The notes under the pieces are model-generated. The model did not search any database and had not been told where the DNA came from. It worked only from the letters and a program-made list of their open reading frames with translations. From Lachnospiraceae bacterium (GTDB lineage Bacteria > Bacillota > Clostridia > Lachnospirales > Lachnospiraceae): 64,000 bases of DNA. Both the position numbers and the translations under genes were made by a program. Positions 63,959 through 64,000 of this stretch are shown one piece after another (positions within the stretch are counted from its first letter, which is position 1; each line of letters begins with the position of its first letter). The stretch lies in assembly GCA_017470985.1 (NCBI GenBank), contig JAFUXA010000009.1, forward strand, positions 1-64,000, read 5' to 3'.

Positions 63959-64000
63959 AAAATATAATATATGAATGTGTACAAGGGCGCGGTCTCTATT

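Overview
The window reads as a chromosomal segment of a low-GC, Gram-positive anaerobe of the Clostridia, most likely a motile Lachnospiraceae (Butyrivibrio/Roseburia/Lachnospira type; genus not certain). Reasons: GSIII-type glutamine synthetases, LL-diaminopimelate aminotransferase, the hprK-murB-rapZ-whiA-HPr order, an FMN riboswitch in front of ribD-ribE-ribBA-ribH, strong AGGAGG ribosome sites and TTGACA-17-TATAAT promoters. No rRNA, CRISPR array or intact insertion sequence was seen.

Region by region. (1) 1-17.2 kb is a nitrogen-assimilation supercluster, all on the + strand: asnB, GSIII glnN, an Amt ammonium channel fused to a P-II domain, dapL, pyrG, gltB, gltD, GSI glnA and an ANTAR-domain regulator. 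asnB and pyrG, both glutamine amidotransferases, share the same promoter layout and the same two-hairpin leader with an identical 16-base core. (2) 17.2-24.7 kb is mixed: a solitary type IV prepilin, an AI-2E family permease, a FliB-like flagellin methylase, a membrane protein with an XRE regulator, a TetR/DUF998 pair, and a YhfC-type membrane protease next to a small Nif11-like protein and a DUF1848 protein. (3) 24.7-32.8 kb is an accessory, decaying zone: several gene fragments, a deleted metallophosphoesterase, a GNAT, a cytoplasmic glycosidase, and a candidate anti-phage operon (XRE regulator, OLD/AAA ATPase, TOPRIM protein, broken fourth gene) preceded by four palindromic operators spaced 39-40 bp apart. 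(4) 32.8-38.2 kb carries a low-molecular-weight tyrosine phosphatase, the riboflavin operon under an FMN riboswitch, and a TIGR01212 radical SAM protein. (5) 38.4-43 kb holds a chemoreceptor and a TrpXYZ-type ABC importer. (6) 43-54.4 kb is core: ftsH, uvrC, hprK, M18 aminopeptidase, murB, rapZ, whiA, an HPr-like protein without the catalytic histidine, a lipid kinase and class II aldolase. (7) 54.5-64 kb: a second GSIII, PBP1A, YigZ, tRNA-Gln(CUG), acyl-ACP thioesterase, CvfB, RidA, YjfB and trxB.

How they fit together: Amt-PII imports and senses ammonium; the three glutamine synthetases and GltBD form the GS-GOGAT cycle; AsnB, PyrG and GltB spend glutamine; the ANTAR protein is a plausible RNA-level regulator of the set. 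HprK with the HPr/Crh-like protein would provide serine-phosphorylation signalling for carbon control. The most interesting accessory item is the XRE-AAA-TOPRIM operon with its phased operator array; the most interesting regulatory items are the twin leaders of asnB and pyrG and a terminator-like hairpin built from unusual codons inside uvrC.
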